In this document: piece after piece, positions 53,135 to 61,989 of the stretch
Position numbering within the stretch: position 1 is the stretch's first letter
Layout: each line of letters begins with the position of its first letter
Source: Brachybacterium vulturis
Lineage (GTDB): Bacteria > Actinomycetota > Actinomycetes > Actinomycetales > Dermabacteraceae
NCBI RefSeq assembly: GCF_002407185.1
Contig: NZ_CP023563.1
Location: 1,674,001-1,738,000 of the forward strand
Direction: 5' to 3'
DNA: 64,000 nucleotides
Translations under genes and position numbers: made by a program
The notes under the pieces: generated by a model
The model's database searches: none
What the model saw: only the letters and a program-made list of their open reading frames with translations
What the model was told of the DNA's origin: nothing

Positions 53135-55159
53135 TCAGGCGAGGGCGCCCTGGCGGCGCTGCCCGACCTCCTTCAGCACGGTCACCAGTGCGCCGGCCAC
53201 CAGGGCGCCGACGAGGATCGCGAGCAGGAAGCCCCAGATCGGGGAGATCGCGAAGGCGACGAAGATGCCGCCGTGCGGGGCCTGCGAGCCGACGGAGAAG
53301 GCCATGATCAGCGCGCCGGTGACGGCGCCGCCGGTCATCATCGAGGGGATCACGCGCAGCGGGTCGGCCGCGGCGAAGGGGATCGCGCCCTCGGTGATGA
53401 ACGCCGCGCCCAGCAGCCACGCGGTGGCGCCGTTCTCCCGCTCGACGGGGGAGTAGAGGTGACGGCGCACCACCGTGGACAGCGCCATCGCCAGCGGCGG
53501 GACCATGCCCGCGGCCATCACGGCCGCCATGATCTCGAAGGCCGCCTCGGTGCCCTGCGAGAGGCCCGCCGTGGCGAAGAGGTAGGCGGCCTTGTTCACC
53601 GGACCGCCGAGGTCGAAGCACATCATCAGCCCGATGATCACGCCGAGCAGGATCGCCGAGGAGCCGGACATGCCGGTCAGGGCGTCCTGGAGCGTGGTCA
53701 TCAGCGCAGCCAGCGGACGCCCGAGGAAGAGCAGCATCAGACCGCCCACCACCAGGGTGGTCACCAGCGGGATGATCACCACCGGCATCAGGCCCGCGAG
53801 CCAGCGCGGCGGGGTCAGGGTCGTGAACCACAGCGCGACCAGGCCCGCGAGCAGGCCGGTGACCAGGCCGCCGAGGAACCCGGCGCCGACGGCCAGGGAG
53901 ATCGCCCCGCCGATGAAGCCGGGGGCGATGCCGGGGCGCCCGGCCAGGCCGAAGGCGATGTAGCCGGACAGCGCCGCGACCAGGAAGCCCATCCCGAGGC
54001 TGCCCAGGGTGAACAGGACCGCACCGAGGTAGAGGGCCAGGCCCGCCCGGTCCGTCTGCAGCATCCCGGTCGCGCCCTCGTACTCCTGCGCGCCGGGCAG
54101 GGAGGAGAGGGAGTAGCCGGTCGCGACATCCTGGGCGACGAAGGCGACGTCGAAGCCGCCGATCAGGAAGCCCAGCGCCATCAGCAGGCCGCCGGCGGCG
54201 ACGAACGGGATCATGTACGACACCCCGGTCATCACGGCGCCCTGGATGCGGCGCGGCCAGGACTGCTTGCCCGCCGAGCCCGTGTCCTCGCCCGCTGCGG
54301 ACCCACCGCCTGCGGAGACCCGGGCGGCGGAGGGATCGGAGGCCGCGGCCACCGCTTCGTCGATCAGCTGCGGGCCGTGCGAGATCGCCCGCTTGACCGG
54401 ATGCTCCACCAGCGGCAGGCCCGCGAAGCGCTCACGGCCGGAGATGTTCACGTCCGCGGCGACGATCAGCGCGCTCGCCGCGGCGATCTGCTCCGTCGTG
54501 AAGGGGGTGACCCCGCCGGATCCCTGGGTCTCCACATGCAGGGTGACGCCCTTGTCCTTCGCGGCGTTCTCGAGCGACTCGGCCGCCATGTAGGTGTGGG
54601 CGATCCCGGTGGGGCAGGAGGTGATCGCCAGCAGCACGGGGGCATCGCCCGGCGCGCCGTCACCGGCCGAGGTCGCCGTCCCGGCCGCAGCGGCCGCCGG
54701 AGCCTCCGTGGGCTCGAGCACGCCCATCACCAGGTCGGAGACCTGCTCCGGTGCCGTCGCCGCGCGCAGCTCGGCGAGGAACTCGGGGCGGATCAGGGCC
54801 CGGGAGAGCTGGGCCAGCAGCTGCAGGTGCTGATCATCGGTGCCGGCCGGGGCGGCGATGCCGATGATGAGGTCGGCGGGGCCGTCGGCCGCGCCGAAGT
54901 CCACGGGCTCTGCCAGGCGGAGGACGCCGAGGGCGGCCTCCTGCACGGCATCGGTGCGGCAGTGTGGGATCGCGAAGCCGCCGGGCATGCCGGTGGCGAA
55001 GGACTCCTCGCGCTGCAGCAGGCCGGCTTCGAGACCGGCGCGGTCGGCGCGGCCGGTGGCGGCGATGAGATCGGCCATCAGCCCGATCACGGCGAGCTTG
55101 TCGCCGGGAGGGTCGACCTCGAGGCGCACCAGCTCAGGGGTCATCAGGGGACCGGACAT
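53135..55159 (-). CDS. fruA: Fructose-specific PTS enzyme IIABC
   Basis: A 674-residue three-domain PTS permease. The EIIA domain has the phospho-His in FAIPHCRTD (H66). The EIIB domain has the phospho-Cys in ITSCPTGIAHTYMAAESLE (C182). The EIIC domain begins near 300 with VMTGVSYMIPFVAAGGLLMALGFLIGG and carries about nine membrane segments. It imports fructose as fructose 1-phosphate, using phosphate from EI and HPr encoded elsewhere. AAGGAG lies 6 bases before ATG 55159. Last gene of fruR-fruK-fruA, 63 bases after fruK. Confidence 0.95.
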   Translation of the reverse strand: MSGPLMTPELVRLEVDPPGDKLAVIGLMADLIAATGRADRAGLEAGLLQREESFATGMPGGFAIPHCRTDAVQEAALGVLRLAEPVDFGAADGPADLIIGIAAPAGTDDQHLQLLAQLSRALIRPEFLAELRAATAPEQVSDLVMGVLEPTEAPAAAAAGTATSAGDGAPGDAPVLLAITSCPTGIAHTYMAAESLENAAKDKGVTLHVETQGSGGVTPFTTEQIAAASALIVAADVNISGRERFAGLPLVEHPVKRAISHGPQLIDEAVAAASDPSAARVSAGGGSAAGEDTGSAGKQSWPRRIQGAVMTGVSYMIPFVAAGGLLMALGFLIGGFDVAFVAQDVATGYSLSSLPGAQEYEGATGMLQTDRAGLALYLGAVLFTLGSLGMGFLVAALSGYIAFGLAGRPGIAPGFIGGAISLAVGAGFLGGLVTGLLAGLVALWFTTLTPPRWLAGLMPVVIIPLVTTLVVGGLMLLFLGRPLAALMTTLQDALTGMSGSSAILLGVIIGLMMCFDLGGPVNKAAYLFATAGLSQGTEAAFEIMAAVMAAGMVPPLAMALSTVVRRHLYSPVERENGATAWLLGAAFITEGAIPFAAADPLRVIPSMMTGGAVTGALIMAFSVGSQAPHGGIFVAFAISPIWGFLLAILVGALVAGALVTVLKEVGQRRQGALA

Positions 55160-55222
55160 GGGTTCTCCTTCGAACGGGCCCGCCCCGCGGCAGCAGGACG
55201 AGGGACTGCGGGATGCGGGAGG

Positions 55223-56179
55223 TCAGAGCCGGATGACGCGCTCTGCGTCGGGCCGGACCTGGTCGGGGCGGGGGATGGTGGTGCCGGGGAGGCCGACGGC
55301 GGCGGTGCCGTAGGCGAGGGACCGGGCGAGGCGCTCGCGGGGATCCTCGCCCCGCTCGCGGGCGATGAGATAGCCGGCGGTCGCGGAGTCCCCGGCGCCG
55401 ACGGTGGAGACCACCGGACCGGCCGGGGACGGGGAGTACCAGGCGGTGCCGTCGGTGGCGAGCAGGCCACCGGCGGCGCCCAGGGTCACCAGCACGGCGC
55501 CCACGCCCTGGCGGTGGAGGTCCAGGGCGGCATCCCGGACCCCGGTCAGCTCCCCGGCCGCGGCCTGCTGCTCCAGCAGCACGCCGTCGGTCCCCACGAT
55601 CTGCCCGAGCTCCTCCGCATTGGGCTTGAGGAAGTCCGGGGCGGTGCCCGGCAGCGCGGCGGCCAGCGCGGTCAGCGGCGACTCGGAGGTGTCGACCCCG
55701 ACCCGGGCTCCGATGCCCTGGAGCGACTGGACCAGGCGCACGTACGTGTCCGTCGGCAGGCCCGGGGCGAGGGAGCCGGAGAGCATGACGCTGTCGCCGG
55801 CGGCCACAGCACCCAGCAGCAGCTCCTCGAGCGCCGTGACCTCGGCGGGGGAGAGCGTCGCGCCGGGCTCGTTGAGCTTCGTGGTCGTCTGCGGGGTGGA
55901 GAGCACGGTGAGGTTCGTGCGCACCCGGCCTGCGACGGTGCAGCTGCGGTGCGGGAGCCCGGCCGCCTCCAGGAGCTCCAGCAGCGGATCGGAGGGGGCG
56001 GCGGGGAGCACGGCCAGGACGGGCAGGCCGGCGCGGTGCACCCCGAGGGCGACGTTGATGCCCTTGCCGCCGGGCTGGGTGCTCTCGGCCCCGATGCGGT
56101 GCACGCCGCCGGGGGTGAGCGGGCCGCCCAGGTCCACCGTGCGGTCCAGGGAGGGGTTGGCGGTGAGGGTGATGATCAT
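55223..56179 (-). CDS. fruK: 1-phosphofructokinase
   Basis: A 318-residue PfkB-family kinase. IITLTANPSLDRTVDLGGPL starts it, GGKGINVALGVHRAGLPVLAVL holds the substrate site, and VSTVGAGDSATAGYLIARERG holds the catalytic Asp. It phosphorylates fructose 1-phosphate to fructose 1,6-bisphosphate. ATG 56179 overlaps the stop of fruR (ATGA), so the two are translationally coupled. Confidence 0.95.
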   Translation of the reverse strand: MIITLTANPSLDRTVDLGGPLTPGGVHRIGAESTQPGGKGINVALGVHRAGLPVLAVLPAAPSDPLLELLEAAGLPHRSCTVAGRVRTNLTVLSTPQTTTKLNEPGATLSPAEVTALEELLLGAVAAGDSVMLSGSLAPGLPTDTYVRLVQSLQGIGARVGVDTSESPLTALAAALPGTAPDFLKPNAEELGQIVGTDGVLLEQQAAAGELTGVRDAALDLHRQGVGAVLVTLGAAGGLLATDGTAWYSPSPAGPVVSTVGAGDSATAGYLIARERGEDPRERLARSLAYGTAAVGLPGTTIPRPDQVRPDAERVIRL

Positions 56180-56937
56180 GCGAGGTGGACCTCGATCCCG
56201 GAGTCGAGGAGGCGCTGGCGGAGCTCGGTGGGGAGCTCGGCGTCGGTCACGAGCACGTCCACGTCGGTGAGGGCGGCGAAGGTGACCAGGTGACGGGCGC
56301 CGATCTTCGTGGAGTCGGCCAGCACCACCCGCCGTCCCGCAGCGCGGACCATCGCGGTCTTGACCGCGGCCTCATCGGGGTCGGGGGTCATGAAGCCCTC
56401 GGCATCCACTCCGTTGCAGCCCAGGAAGGCGACCTCCGGGTGCAGGGGGCGCAGCGCCTGCACGGTGGAGGAGCCGACGGCCGCCTCGGTGGTGGGGCGG
56501 ACCCGACCGGGCAGCACGTGCACCGCGAGATCGGTGTGGACCAGGGCGCCCTGCGCGATGGCCGGGGCGTTGGTGATCACGGGGCCGCGCCGCCCGGACA
56601 GGTGGGGGAGCAGCTCGGCGGTGGTGCTGCCGGCGTCCAGCAGCACGGCGGCCTGCGGGTCGGCCGGCAGCAGGGCCGCGGCGGCGACGGCGATGCGGCG
56701 CTTGGCCTCGACGTTCGTCACCCGGCGCGAGGTGAGGTCGGGTTCGACCTCGGCGGTGCGGCGGGGGACGGCGCCGCCGTGGACACGCACCAGCAGGGCC
56801 CGCTCGGCGAGCTGGTCGAGGTCGCGGCGGATGGTCTCGGTGGTCACCTCGAACTGCGCGGCCAGCTCCGTGACGGTCACCCGGCCGGTGCGGGAGAGTG
56901 CGTCGAGGATCCGGCGCTGGCGCTCTCTGGCGTACAT
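56176..56937 (-). CDS. fruR: DeoR-family transcriptional regulator of the fructose operon
   Basis: A 253-residue DeoR-type repressor. The winged helix is RQRRILDALSRTGRVTVTELAAQFEVTTETIRRDLDQLAERALLVRVHGGAV (cut here), typical of the group, followed by a sugar-phosphate-sensing domain with LLDAGSTTAELLPHL and FLGCNGVDAEGFMTPDP. AGGTGG precedes ATG 56937. Position as the first gene of fruR-fruK-fruA and the nearby CCCACA repeats suggest autoregulation released by fructose 1-phosphate. Confidence 0.93.
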   Translation of the reverse strand: MYARERQRRILDALSRTGRVTVTELAAQFEVTTETIRRDLDQLAERALLVRVHGGAVPRRTAEVEPDLTSRRVTNVEAKRRIAVAAAALLPADPQAAVLLDAGSTTAELLPHLSGRRGPVITNAPAIAQGALVHTDLAVHVLPGRVRPTTEAAVGSSTVQALRPLHPEVAFLGCNGVDAEGFMTPDPDEAAVKTAMVRAAGRRVVLADSTKIGARHLVTFAALTDVDVLVTDAELPTELRQRLLDSGIEVHLA

Positions 56938-57008
56938 CGGTCCACCTGCTTCATCGGAGGGACGGAGGCGGCCGACGGGGGTGCCGGGTGCCGCGTTGCC
57001 CGGAACAC

Positions 57009-57060
57009 TACCCACAGAACCCACAAAGAACAAGTGTGGGATCGTGTTGCTTTGTGGGTT
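57009..57060. promoter_or_regulatory. FruR operator array of four CCCACA/TGTGGG half-sites
   Basis: Half-sites lie at 57011-57016 and 57020-57025 (CCCACA) and at 57035-57040 and 57053-57058 (TGTGGG). The outer arms extend to perfect 11-base inverted repeats AACCCACAAAG (57018-57028) and CTTTGTGGGTT (57050-57060). They lie 72-123 bases before fruR and about 105-160 bases before the BCCT gene, so both divergent promoters may be affected. Confidence 0.75.
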
Positions 57061-57165
57061 GTCGGTCCGGTGCCCGTTGCGGCGTTCCCGGTGTCCCGGG
57101 GCCGACCGGCAGTTACAGTGAGCGCTGCGCCCACGCCGGATGCCGCGCTGACTCCTGGAGGATCG

Positions 57166-59271
57166 ATGAACCGTCCTGACCCTGAGCACCCGGAGAGCCG
57201 CACTCGGCAGTCCGCACCCGGCGAGACCTCGCGCGGCACGGCTGCCGCGGCCGACGAGTACGCGGCCCAGCGCCGGGTCCGCTTCTTCACCACGCGCCAG
57301 CAGGCGCGCCGGTTCCTGTCGGAGGTGAACTACCCCCACCGCATCCACCCTGCGCTCGTGCCCGGCGTCGCGGTCGAGGACCAGAAGGTGCGCTATGGCG
57401 TGGACCGCGGGGTCGTCGTGGTGGTCGGAGCGCTGATCATCGGATTCGTGGTCTGGGGTGCGCTCTCGCCGCAACAGGTGTTCGACATCTCCGGCGCGGC
57501 CCTGAGCTGGGTGATGGAGAACCTCGGCTGGATCTTCAACGTGATCGCCATCGGCATGGTCCTGGTGCTCCTCGTCCTCGCCTTCTCCCGCTACGGGAAG
57601 ATCCCCCTGGGTCTGGACGGAGAGAAGCCCGAGTACGGGACGGCCTCCTGGGCGGCGATGCTCTTCGGCGCCGGCATCGGCATCGGCATCATCTTCTTCG
57701 GGCCCTACGAGCCGCTGACCTTCTATCTCTCGCCGCGTCCCGGAGCGCCGTACGACGGCGGATCGATCGCGGCGATGAAGGGGGCGATCGCCCAGTCCGC
57801 CCTGCACTGGGGTTTCAACGCCTGGGCGATCTACGCGATCGTGGGGCTCGCGGTCGCCTACGTGTCCTTCCGTCGCGGACGCGTGCCGCTGATGAGTGCG
57901 ATCGTCTCCGGTCTGTGGGGCGGGGACTCCAGCTCGCTGCCCAGTCGCATCATCGACGGCCTGGCGATCATCGCGACCCTGTTCGGCACCGCCGCCTCCC
58001 TCGGCATCGGCGCGATGCAGATCGCCCGCGGCGTCGAGATCGTCACCGGGCTGGGCACCGCCGGCAACGGGGTGGCGATGGCCATCATCATGGTGCTGAC
58101 CATCGGGACGATCGCCTCCGCGGTCTCCGGGGTCAACCGCGGCATCCGCTGGCTCTCGAACATCAACATGGCCCTCGCCCTCGCACTGGCCGTGTTCATC
58201 TTCGTCGTCGGCCCGGCCGTGTTCCTGCTGAACATCATCCCCGGGGCGATCGCCGAGTACGTCGGCACCCTGCCGGCGATGCTCGGGGCCAATATGTCCG
58301 AGGGCGAGGACATGCAGGCGTTCCTGTCCTCCTGGACCTCGTTCTACTGGGCGTGGTGGGTGAGCTGGGCCCCGTTCGTCGGCGTGTTCACCGCGAAGAT
58401 CTCCCGCGGCCGCACCATCCGCCAGTTCGTGCTCGGGGTGCTGCTGATCCCCTCGTCGATCATCGTGCTCGCCTTCGCCGTGCTCGGCGGGACCGCGATC
58501 TGGCTGCAGCGCCGCGCGAGCGAGCTCGATGCCGCGGGCAACACCGTGGGGATCGCGGACCCGGACCTGGCGATCGCCCCCGACGGCACGATCGATTCAC
58601 TCCCGCTGCCCGCGGAGATCTTCTTCGCCGTCATCGACCAGCTGCCCGGCAGCGTGGTCATCTCCGCGATCGTGATCATCATGCTGGGGATCTTCTTCAT
58701 CACCTCGGCGGATTCCGCCTCGCTGGTGAACTCGCAGCTGTCCCAGAAGGGCAATCCCTCGCCCCGGCGCCTGATCACCGCGTTCTGGGTGCTGTGCATG
58801 GCGGGGATCGCCGTGGTGATCCTGCAGTTCGGCGGGGAGAACGCTCTGAAGGGCCTGCAGAACCTCATCGTCGTCACCGCGCTCCCCTTCGCCGTGATCC
58901 TCATCCTGATGGTGGTGGCGCTGGTCAAGGAGCTGCGCAATGACCCGATGATCATCCGCGACCACTACCAGGAGGTGGCGATCGAGAACGCCGTCAAGGT
59001 CGGGGTCGCCGAGTACGGCGACCACTTCGCGCTCAGCGTCGAGCCCACCAGCACCGACAGCGAGTTCGCGACCGGAGCCGAGTTCGACTCCACCGCCGCG
59101 GAGGTCACCGACTGGTACGTGCGCACCGACGAGGAGGGCAACCCCGTCGAGTACGACTATGAGACCGGGGAGTACCTCTCCGAGGGCGGCACGGAGCAGC
59201 GTGGGTCCGGGCCGGAGCAGTCCGGCTCCGGGCCGGAGCGGGAGGGCTCCGGAGGCACCGCACAGGGGTGA
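57166..59271 (+). CDS. BCCT family osmolyte transporter
   Basis: A 701-residue membrane carrier with twelve segments (about residues 75-590). The BCCT signature is present: TSFYWAWWVSWAPFVGVFTAKISRGRTIRQFVLG, cut here. AAMLFGAGIGIGIIFFGPYEPLTFY is conserved segment 4. The hydrophilic tail of about 110 residues ends in a GSGPE repeat. GGAGG precedes ATG 57166. It imports glycine betaine or a related osmolyte and is a separate subfamily from the BetT at 6.5-8.7 kb. It diverges from fruR. Confidence 0.92.
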   Translation: MNRPDPEHPESRTRQSAPGETSRGTAAAADEYAAQRRVRFFTTRQQARRFLSEVNYPHRIHPALVPGVAVEDQKVRYGVDRGVVVVVGALIIGFVVWGALSPQQVFDISGAALSWVMENLGWIFNVIAIGMVLVLLVLAFSRYGKIPLGLDGEKPEYGTASWAAMLFGAGIGIGIIFFGPYEPLTFYLSPRPGAPYDGGSIAAMKGAIAQSALHWGFNAWAIYAIVGLAVAYVSFRRGRVPLMSAIVSGLWGGDSSSLPSRIIDGLAIIATLFGTAASLGIGAMQIARGVEIVTGLGTAGNGVAMAIIMVLTIGTIASAVSGVNRGIRWLSNINMALALALAVFIFVVGPAVFLLNIIPGAIAEYVGTLPAMLGANMSEGEDMQAFLSSWTSFYWAWWVSWAPFVGVFTAKISRGRTIRQFVLGVLLIPSSIIVLAFAVLGGTAIWLQRRASELDAAGNTVGIADPDLAIAPDGTIDSLPLPAEIFFAVIDQLPGSVVISAIVIIMLGIFFITSADSASLVNSQLSQKGNPSPRRLITAFWVLCMAGIAVVILQFGGENALKGLQNLIVVTALPFAVILILMVVALVKELRNDPMIIRDHYQEVAIENAVKVGVAEYGDHFALSVEPTSTDSEFATGAEFDSTAAEVTDWYVRTDEEGNPVEYDYETGEYLSEGGTEQRGSGPEQSGSGPEREGSGGTAQG

Positions 59272-59372
59272 GGCATCCGCCATCGTCACCGCGCTGGGGA
59301 CGTCCCGGGCGCCCGCGGGCCGTTACCATCGGAGCACGCTGCGAGCACCGCACCCCCAGGAGAAGAGCACCG

Positions 59373-59885
59373 ATGTCCCAGGCCTTTCACGCCGACTCGT
59401 CCGACCTCGTCGCCAAGGAGGTGCTGACGTGGGAGCTGTTCGGCACCGCCTCGCGGGAGCTCGCGCAGTCCATCGCCGATTCTGACTTCGACCCGGAGAT
59501 CATCATCGCGGTCGCCCGGGGCGGTCTGCTGCCGGCCGGCTCCCTCTCCTACGCGCTGGGTCTGAAGCTCTCCGACGCGATCAACGTCGAGTTCTACACC
59601 GATGTCCACGAGACGCTGCCGGACCCGGTGCTGCTGGCCCCGATGCTCGACACCGAGTCGATCCAGGGCAAGCGCCTGCTGGTGGTCGACGACGTCGCCG
59701 ATTCGGGTCGCACCCTCGCCCTGGTGCTGGATCTGCTGCGCGAGATGGGGGCCGACGCCCGCAGCGCGGTGCTCTACGCGAAGTCCGCCTCGGTGGTCGA
59801 TCCCGACTTCGTCTGGCGCCGCACCGACGAGTGGATCGTCTTCCCCTGGTCGGCCGAGCCGCCGGTCACCCCGTCGAAGGGCTGA
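59373..59885 (+). CDS. Phosphoribosyltransferase family protein
   Basis: A 170-residue protein. The PRPP-binding loop is LLVVDDVADSGRTLALVLDLL (cut here), with IIAVARGGLLPAGSLSYALGLKLSDAINVEFYTD (cut) before it. These fit the xanthine/hypoxanthine-type phosphoribosyltransferase fold. Which base it uses cannot be told. A good ribosome site (AGGAGA) precedes ATG 59373. Confidence 0.9.
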   Translation: MSQAFHADSSDLVAKEVLTWELFGTASRELAQSIADSDFDPEIIIAVARGGLLPAGSLSYALGLKLSDAINVEFYTDVHETLPDPVLLAPMLDTESIQGKRLLVVDDVADSGRTLALVLDLLREMGADARSAVLYAKSASVVDPDFVWRRTDEWIVFPWSAEPPVTPSKG

Positions 59886-59952
59886 CCGCCCGGTTCTGAG
59901 GTTCCGTCGACGTCGGGGCCTCGGTCCGGCATCGACGGGCCCCAGCGCTCGC

Positions 59953-61011
59953 TCAGCGAACGTCCGAGGGGGGCGGGGACTGCCGATCGTCAGGGTCGCG
60001 GGGCCCGCTCCGCCCCGTGCCGCTCCCGTGTTCCGCACCGCGCTCCGTGCCGTGCTCCGTCGGGACCTGCGCGCCCTCCTCGCCCCCGTGGTGGCCGAAG
60101 GGCAGGACGTGCATGATCACGACGACGACGGCGCCGATCAGCAGCCCGAACACGAAGGAGCAGAAGGTGTTCAGCAGCCAGGCGAGCACGCCGCCGACCG
60201 CGGCGACGCCCGCCACCATCTGCTCGAGGTGGTGGACGAGGCCGTAGGGCTGGGCGAGACCGAGATCGTGGGTGCCGACCAGCAGGATGTGGCCGCCCAC
60301 CCACAGCATCGCGACCATGCCCACGTAGCTGATCACGTCCATGACGCGCGGCATCGCCCGGACCAGGCCGTGGCCGAAGGTCCGCTTGAACTCGGAGTCA
60401 CCTTCGGCCGCCATCGCGAGACCCACGTCGTCCATCTTCACCAGGATGCCGACGGCGCCGTACACCAGCACGGTGATGCCGATCGCGACCACCACGAGCA
60501 CGATCGCGCGCGCCCACAGCGACTCCGCCTCGATCGAGTTCATGGAGATCACCATGATCTCCGCGGAGAGGATCAGATCGGTGCGCACCGCGCTGGAGAC
60601 GATCTTGTCCTCGGCGTCCGGGCCCTTGGCGGCGGCCGGTGCCTGCTTGGGCTTGCCACGGACCAGCTCCCAGATCTTCTCCGCACCCTCGAAGCTCAGA
60701 TACAGACCGCCGAGCATGAGGATCGGGGTCAGTGCCCAGGGCGCGAACACGCTCAGCAGCAGCAGGGCCGGCAGGATGAAGAGCAGCTTGTTGCGGAAGG
60801 AGCCCTTGGTGATCCGCCAGATGATCGGCAGCTCGCGCTGGGGCTTGAGCCCCTTCACGTACTGCGGGGTCACCGCGGCGTCGTCGATCACCACGCCCAT
60901 GGCCTTCGACCCCGCTCTCGCGGACGCGGCCGCCACGTCATCGGCGCTGGCGGCGGCCAGGCGGGCGAGCACGGCGACGTCATCGAGCAGTGCGGCGAGT
61001 CCACCGGCCAT
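59953..61011 (-). CDS. DUF808 family membrane protein (YedI-like)
   Basis: A 352-residue membrane protein. It begins AGGLAALLDDVAVLARLAAASADDVAAASARAGSKAMGVVIDDAAVTPQYV, cut here, the typical DUF808 N-terminus. WRITKGSFRNKLLFILPALLLLS, then GGLYLSFEGAEKIWELV and RTDLILSAEIMVISMNSIE follow. Six or so membrane segments are predicted, and the C-terminal tail is charged. Function is unknown. Confidence 0.9.
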   Translation of the reverse strand: MAGGLAALLDDVAVLARLAAASADDVAAASARAGSKAMGVVIDDAAVTPQYVKGLKPQRELPIIWRITKGSFRNKLLFILPALLLLSVFAPWALTPILMLGGLYLSFEGAEKIWELVRGKPKQAPAAAKGPDAEDKIVSSAVRTDLILSAEIMVISMNSIEAESLWARAIVLVVVAIGITVLVYGAVGILVKMDDVGLAMAAEGDSEFKRTFGHGLVRAMPRVMDVISYVGMVAMLWVGGHILLVGTHDLGLAQPYGLVHHLEQMVAGVAAVGGVLAWLLNTFCSFVFGLLIGAVVVVIMHVLPFGHHGGEEGAQVPTEHGTERGAEHGSGTGRSGPRDPDDRQSPPPSDVR

Positions 61012-61210
61012 GCTGAGGTCCCTTCCCTCGAGGAGCGGGCCGCCCTGCGGCGACCGGGGCCAGGATAACCGGGCGAGTCGGCCCCGCCGGCACCGTCGAG
61101 CCGGGATCCGGAGCCGCCCACCGCGGTCGGTCGCCGGGCCGGAATCACCCCACAGCGAAAGCGGCGGCCCGGGGGTCGACGGCGTCCGGCTGCGGTGACA
61201 TGGTGAGGAC

Positions 61211-61858
61211 ATGGATATCGCACTCATCGGAGGACATGGCAAGGTCGCGCTGCTCGCGACCCCGCTGCTGGTGGAGGCCGGCCACACGGTCCACTCAGTG
61301 ATCCGCAACCCGGACCACACGGCGGAGGTGGAGGCCACCGGCGCCCAGGCGGTGCTCACCGACATCGAGACCCTCGACGGACCGGGCTGGGACGAGCTGC
61401 TGCGCGGCAAGGACGCGGTGGTGTGGACCGCCGGAGCCGGCGGCGGAGCCCCGCAGCGCACCCGCGCCGTGGATCAGGACGCGGCGATCGCCTCGATGGA
61501 CGCCGCCCAGCGGGTCGGCGCGGATCGCTACCTGATGATCAGCTACTTCGGGGCGAGCCTGGACCACGGCGTCCCGGAGTCGGAGCCCTTCCACGCCTAT
61601 GCGGAGGCCAAGGCGCAGGCCGATGAGCACCTGCGCGGCACGCAGCTGGCATGGACGATCCTGCAGCCCTCCGGTCTCACCCTCGAGGAGCCGACGGGGC
61701 GGATCGCGCTGGCTGCCGCCGAGGCCGGCACCGTCTCTCGCGGCAACGTGGCCCGCACCATCGCGGCCGCCCTCGAGCGGCCCGGCACGGCCGGGAAGAC
61801 GCTGCCCTACAACGACGGCGAGCAGGAGATCGGCGAGGCCTTCGGCGCCGTGGGCTGA
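61211..61858 (+). CDS. NAD(P)-binding protein, atypical SDR (NmrA/YwnB-like)
   Basis: A 215-residue Rossmann-fold protein. IALIGGHGKVALLATPLLVEAGHTVHSVIRNPDH is the cofactor motif. AVVWTAGAGG and ISYFGASLD follow. YAEAKAQADEHLRGTQLAWTILQPSGLTLEEPTG (cut here) has the lysine of the SDR active site but a different surrounding, so enzyme activity is uncertain. A weak GGTGAGG lies before ATG 61211. A strong hairpin follows the gene. Confidence 0.88.
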   Translation: MDIALIGGHGKVALLATPLLVEAGHTVHSVIRNPDHTAEVEATGAQAVLTDIETLDGPGWDELLRGKDAVVWTAGAGGGAPQRTRAVDQDAAIASMDAAQRVGADRYLMISYFGASLDHGVPESEPFHAYAEAKAQADEHLRGTQLAWTILQPSGLTLEEPTGRIALAAAEAGTVSRGNVARTIAAALERPGTAGKTLPYNDGEQEIGEAFGAVG

Positions 61859-61886
61859 CAGCGCCCGTCACCGACTGCAGACGCGT

Positions 61887-61921
61887 GACGTCCCCGGCCG
61901 CCAGGAGCGGCCGGGGACGTC
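61887..61921 (+). terminator. Hairpin terminator after the SDR gene
   Basis: GACGTCCCCGGCCG and CGGCCGGGGACGTC make a perfect 14-base stem with a 7-base loop CCAGGAG. It lies 29 bases after the stop codon. Confidence 0.85.
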
Positions 61922-61989
61922 CGCCGTCCGGGGACCGGCGGTGCCCTATCGTGTGAGCGTTCGACCAGGCCGGAGACCGAAGGAGCACA

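Noticed and set aside
53273-56293. A 1006-codon frame antisense to the fructose operon
   Set aside because: Shadow of fruA-fruK with no conserved motif.
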